Assembly (NCBI GenBank): GCA_951813545.1
Contig: OX638352.1
Span: forward strand, 5,117,966-5,181,965
Direction: 5' to 3'
DNA length: 64,000 nt
Source: an uncultured Poribacteria bacterium
GTDB lineage: Bacteria > Poribacteria > WGA-4E > WGA-3G
Part shown: positions 60,808 to 64,000 of the stretch, in pieces
Numbering within the stretch: the stretch's first letter is position 1
Layout: each line of letters starts with the position of its first letter
Position numbers and translations under genes: made by a program
Notes under the pieces: generated by a model
What the model saw: the letters and a program-made list of their open reading frames with translations, nothing else
Database searches by the model: none
What the model was told of the DNA's origin: nothing

Positions 60808-61951
60808 CGGAATTAGTCGTTTCGGACTTGGAAAAAGTTGTTAAAAAAGTGCGATAAACCCTTGTAAATAAAGGGTTTTCAGGGTATAATATCAGTAAGA
60901 AAATAGGGGGTTGGTAGCCCCCTATCGAACCCAAAAAAGCGGGTTGCTTTTTCTCGGTTCACACCTATCTGATTATTGTATCAGAAACTATCAGAAAGAT
61001 GCAACCCTTAATACAGGAGCATTTTCTGATGGATTTGATCAAGGTCATGGAGACGTTCCCGACGCAAGAGGACTGTATAGCATATTTGGAGCGTCTCAGA
61101 TGGGCAGGATCGCCTGAATGTCCACATTGTGAATCTACACACGTCAGACAGCGAAATGAACACGATATAGGGCGTATAGGACGCTGGAACTGTCATAACT
61201 GCCACGCAACCTTCAAGGTAACGCATGGCACCCTCTTTCATGGCACGAAGATTGCGCTTCAGAAGTGGTTTGTCGCGATCGCTCTGATGGCAAACGCAAA
61301 GAAAAACCTATCAAGTTGTCAACTCTCACGCGATCTGGGGGTGCCACAAAAAACGTGTTGGCGTATAATGATGGCAATACGGGGTGAAATGGGAAAGGAT
61401 AACGTCATGCTTGAAGGGATCGTTGAGGCAGATGAGACCTATATCGGTGGGAAGCACAAGAAAGACTACGACCAAGAGGACGGTGAACCGAAAAAACGTG
61501 GACGCGGCACTGCGAAAGACGCTGTGCTTGGTGCAGTTGCGAGAGGTGGAAAGGTCGTCGCAGAACTCGTGCAGAACACCACTGCCGAGACAATCAAAGA
61601 CTTCATCAAGTCTGTCGTCAATACCGATGACGCCGAACTGATAACTGACCAGTATACCGGCTACAACGAGATCGGTAAGGAGATGAAGCACGAGACGCTC
61701 AACCGGAGTGAAACCTGGGAAGCGAGTGAGATACATACCAATACGATTGAAGGCTTCTGGTCTTTCGTCAAGCGGGCGTGGTATGGATCGCATCACCATT
61801 ATTCAACAGCATACACGCCCCTGTATCTCGCAGAGGCCTGCTATAAATACAACTACAGAGAAACCCACATCTTTTCAAACTTTCTCACCCAAAGTATGAG
61901 GTCAGAAATCTGAAAAAATGAAAATTTCTAAGTCCAAAACGACTTATTCCG
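60808..61951 (+). mobile_element. IS1595-family insertion sequence
   Basis: inverted repeats CGGAATTAGTCGTTTCGGACTTGGAAA / CGGAATAAGTCGTTTTGGACTTAGAAA; 8-bp direct repeat TTTTGTAA at 60800-60807 and 61952-61959. Confidence 0.9.
60999..61913 (+). CDS. IS1595 (ISXO2-like) family transposase
   Basis: 304 aa; zinc-ribbon CPHCESTHVRQRNEHDIGRIGRWNCHNC, VEADETYIGGKHK, HTNTIEGFWSFVKRAWYGSHHHYS. Confidence 0.93.
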   Translation: MQPLIQEHFLMDLIKVMETFPTQEDCIAYLERLRWAGSPECPHCESTHVRQRNEHDIGRIGRWNCHNCHATFKVTHGTLFHGTKIALQKWFVAIALMANAKKNLSSCQLSRDLGVPQKTCWRIMMAIRGEMGKDNVMLEGIVEADETYIGGKHKKDYDQEDGEPKKRGRGTAKDAVLGAVARGGKVVAELVQNTTAETIKDFIKSVVNTDDAELITDQYTGYNEIGKEMKHETLNRSETWEASEIHTNTIEGFWSFVKRAWYGSHHHYSTAYTPLYLAEACYKYNYRETHIFSNFLTQSMRSEI

Positions 61952-62010
61952 TTTTGTAATAGGTTGCTCGCAAGCCTACAATCAGAAGAACCCGGAGGAG
62001 AACGTGGAAA

Positions 62011-62817
62011 ATGCAGCACGAACTCACTGAATCACAAATTAATTTTTATCAAGAAAACGGATTTCTTGTCATTGAAAATTTCCTGGATGCAGACGAATTA
62101 GAAGAATGGCGGCGATGTACGGATGAATCTGTTGAAGAACGGCTCGGCACCTCCGTTGAACACATGACAAACCAGTTGGATCCGTCTAACTTTTATGCGC
62201 GGGTCTTTACGCAATGCCTCCGGTTGGCAGATTCACATCCGGGCATGCGAAAACTGGTACACGACCCAAAAATCGGAAAGATGGCAACACTGCTTGCAGG
62301 TGTTGACGGGATGCGTATATGGCACGATCAAGCACTGATTAAGCCACCGTCTGGGAATCCGACAGCATGGCACCTCGATGTCCCGTACTGGTCTTTTGAC
62401 TCACGGGATGCTGTCTCGTTCTGGGTTGCGTTGGATGATGCTACACTCGCGAACGGTTGTATGTGGTATCTCCCCGGCACCCATAAAACTGCACGCTTTG
62501 ATAACGTCGGCATCGGTGAAAACATAGGTGCGTTGTTTAATGTGTACCCGGAATGGAAGGAATTTGAACCCCAATCCGCACCCTGTCCGGCAGGTTCTAT
62601 CGCATGGCATAACGGTCTTGTCGCCCACGGGGCAAGTGCGAACATGACATTCTCCCATCGCAGAGCAATGACGTGTGGTTTCATGCCCGATGGATGTACC
62701 TTCAACGGAAAACGCAATATCCTGCCAGAACCTTATTTTAACTCGCTGGAAATTGGTGACGTGCTTAACGACGATGTCCAGAATACACTCATTTGGCACA
62801 AGGACTGGGATGCATAA
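62011..62817 (+). CDS. phytanoyl-CoA dioxygenase (PhyH) family protein
   Basis: 268 aa; NFYQENGFLVIENFLDADELEEWRR, WHLDVPYW, NGCMWYLPGTHK, WHNGLVAHGASANMT. Confidence 0.92.
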   Translation: MQHELTESQINFYQENGFLVIENFLDADELEEWRRCTDESVEERLGTSVEHMTNQLDPSNFYARVFTQCLRLADSHPGMRKLVHDPKIGKMATLLAGVDGMRIWHDQALIKPPSGNPTAWHLDVPYWSFDSRDAVSFWVALDDATLANGCMWYLPGTHKTARFDNVGIGENIGALFNVYPEWKEFEPQSAPCPAGSIAWHNGLVAHGASANMTFSHRRAMTCGFMPDGCTFNGKRNILPEPYFNSLEIGDVLNDDVQNTLIWHKDWDA

Positions 62818-62818
62818 A

Positions 62819-63860
62819 AGACATTATAACGATTTAATTGTAAGTTTAGTTGGTTTATGGTAAAATCAGAAGAAATCCTATTTTGGAGACCCACTGATGA
62901 CCCGTTATGAAATACTGAAAGATAAACCGAAACGATTCTTGTCGTTGACAGGTTATACACTCGAAGAGTTTTCAGCACTTCTTGCGTCCTTTTCCAAGCG
63001 ATTTCTGGCGTTCGTAGAAACACAGACGCTTGATGGCAAACACCGAAAGAAACGTCGGTATACTCTCTATAAGAACAGTTGCTTACCGTCTCACGAGGAT
63101 CACTTACTTTTTATTTTGATATACCTCCGAAAAGCGATGACGCAAGATGTGCTTGGTGAACTTTTTGGGATGTCTCCACCCGTCGCTAACAAATGGATTC
63201 ATAGGCTCTTGCCTGTGTTGAACTCTGCTCTGGCAGACCTTGAAGCGTTGCCATCACGGGAAGCAGTCGCTTCAACTGTTGACGCATCGCCGCAGACTTC
63301 AACAGATCGTCAAGATTCAAGTCTCTTTTTTTCATGATGGTACGGAGCGTCCGATTCAGCGTCCAAAAGACCGAGAAGCACAGCAGGCCTATTATAGTGG
63401 TAAAAAGAAGCAACACACCCTCAAGAATAACCTGCTGATCAATGCGGATAGCAAAGTGTTGTTATTGACTCCCTCCTATGAAGGCAGGATACATGACAAG
63501 CGCATTGCTGATATGACGGTCTATCTCCTGCCAGAGGGCAGTTGTTTGTATCAAGATTCAGGCTTTCAAGGTTTTTCGGTTCCGGGTGTGAAGATGATTC
63601 AACCTATGAAGAAACCGAAAAGTCGAGACCTGACGGATCAAGAGAAAGCGAAGAATCGTGAGATTTCATCCATCCGCATCCGCATTGAACATGCTATTAG
63701 GGGTATCAAAAGATACCGGATCGTCAAAGATAAGTTGCGCACCTCTAAAAAAGGGTTTGCCGATTTAGTTATGGAAACTTGTTGTGGGTTACACAACTTT
63801 AGGTTAAACTTCAGACCTTGGGTCTATCCCGAACTTCAACATTAAATTGTTATAATGTCT
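62819..63860 (+). mobile_element. IS5-superfamily-like insertion sequence
   Basis: ends AGACATTATAACGATTTAAT and reverse complement ATTAAATTGTTATAATGTCT; flanked by short TAAA/AAA repeats; contains DDE_4-like transposase. Confidence 0.75.
62897..63845 (+). CDS. IS5-like (DDE_4) transposase split over two frames
   Basis: ORF1 62897..63337 (YKNSCLPSHEDHLLFILIYLRKAMTQDVLGELFGMSPPVANKWIHRLLPVL) and ORF2 63240..63845 (FFHDGTERPIQRPKDREAQQAYYSGKKKQHTLKNNLLI...RIRIEHAIRGIKRYRI). Confidence 0.8.
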
Positions 63861-63929
63861 AAAGGATAGACACTGCGGCATTGGCCCTACAGAAATAACA
63901 ATTGGACATAGCAAAGGAGAATTGGAATA

Positions 63930-64000
63930 TGGCAAAACAGCCAAATATCGTATTGATGGGAGTTGATTCCCTTCTCGCAACACACATGAGTTGTTATGGG
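63930..64000 (+). CDS. sulfatase-like protein, N-terminus only (runs off window)
   Basis: MAKQPNIVLMGVDSLLATHMSCYG resembles sulfatase N-termini; AAGGAG upstream. Confidence 0.6.

Noticed and set aside
60911-61117. 68-aa ORF overlapping the IS1595 transposase start
   Set aside because: Out of frame with the transposase and without family signature; spurious.

Overview
64 kb bacterial window, almost fully coding. Gene content (several phytanoyl-CoA dioxygenase-like proteins, FG-GAP/ASPIC-UnbV proteins, PHP hydrolases, a sulfatase start at the right edge) suggests a Poribacteria-like or similar uncultured lineage; this is inference from content only. Housekeeping genes: uvrB, a class A PBP, lexA, pncB, efp-accB-accC, rph-rdgB and an ECF sigma/anti-sigma pair. 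Accessory content: a PP2C/STAS/HATPase partner-switching module, three IS elements of different families at 59.4-63.9 kb, and many short palindromic repeats. Main observations: (1) a rhodanese-ThiF/MoeB-like gene (17590..18777) is interrupted in frame by TGA exactly where the conserved Cys of the GLVPSC(A/S)EAGVLG motif belongs, with a SECIS-like hairpin 14 nt downstream, so it is a strong selenoprotein candidate; (2) a family of GTAGG-headed REP-like hairpins has stems that vary between copies yet stay self-complementary; (3) heptanucleotide (AGCCGTC-type) repeat elements with a central hairpin punctuate the accB/accC region and are also translated in frame inside FG-GAP proteins; (4) two unrelated secreted proteins share a C-terminal AVEPxNKLTTTWGxLK tail; (5) several genes are decaying (frameshifted isochorismatase-like gene, nonsense-truncated TPR-tailed protein, duplicated anti-sigma kinase relic, Rpn-type relic). 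All calls come from reading the sequence and translations; no database search was run.
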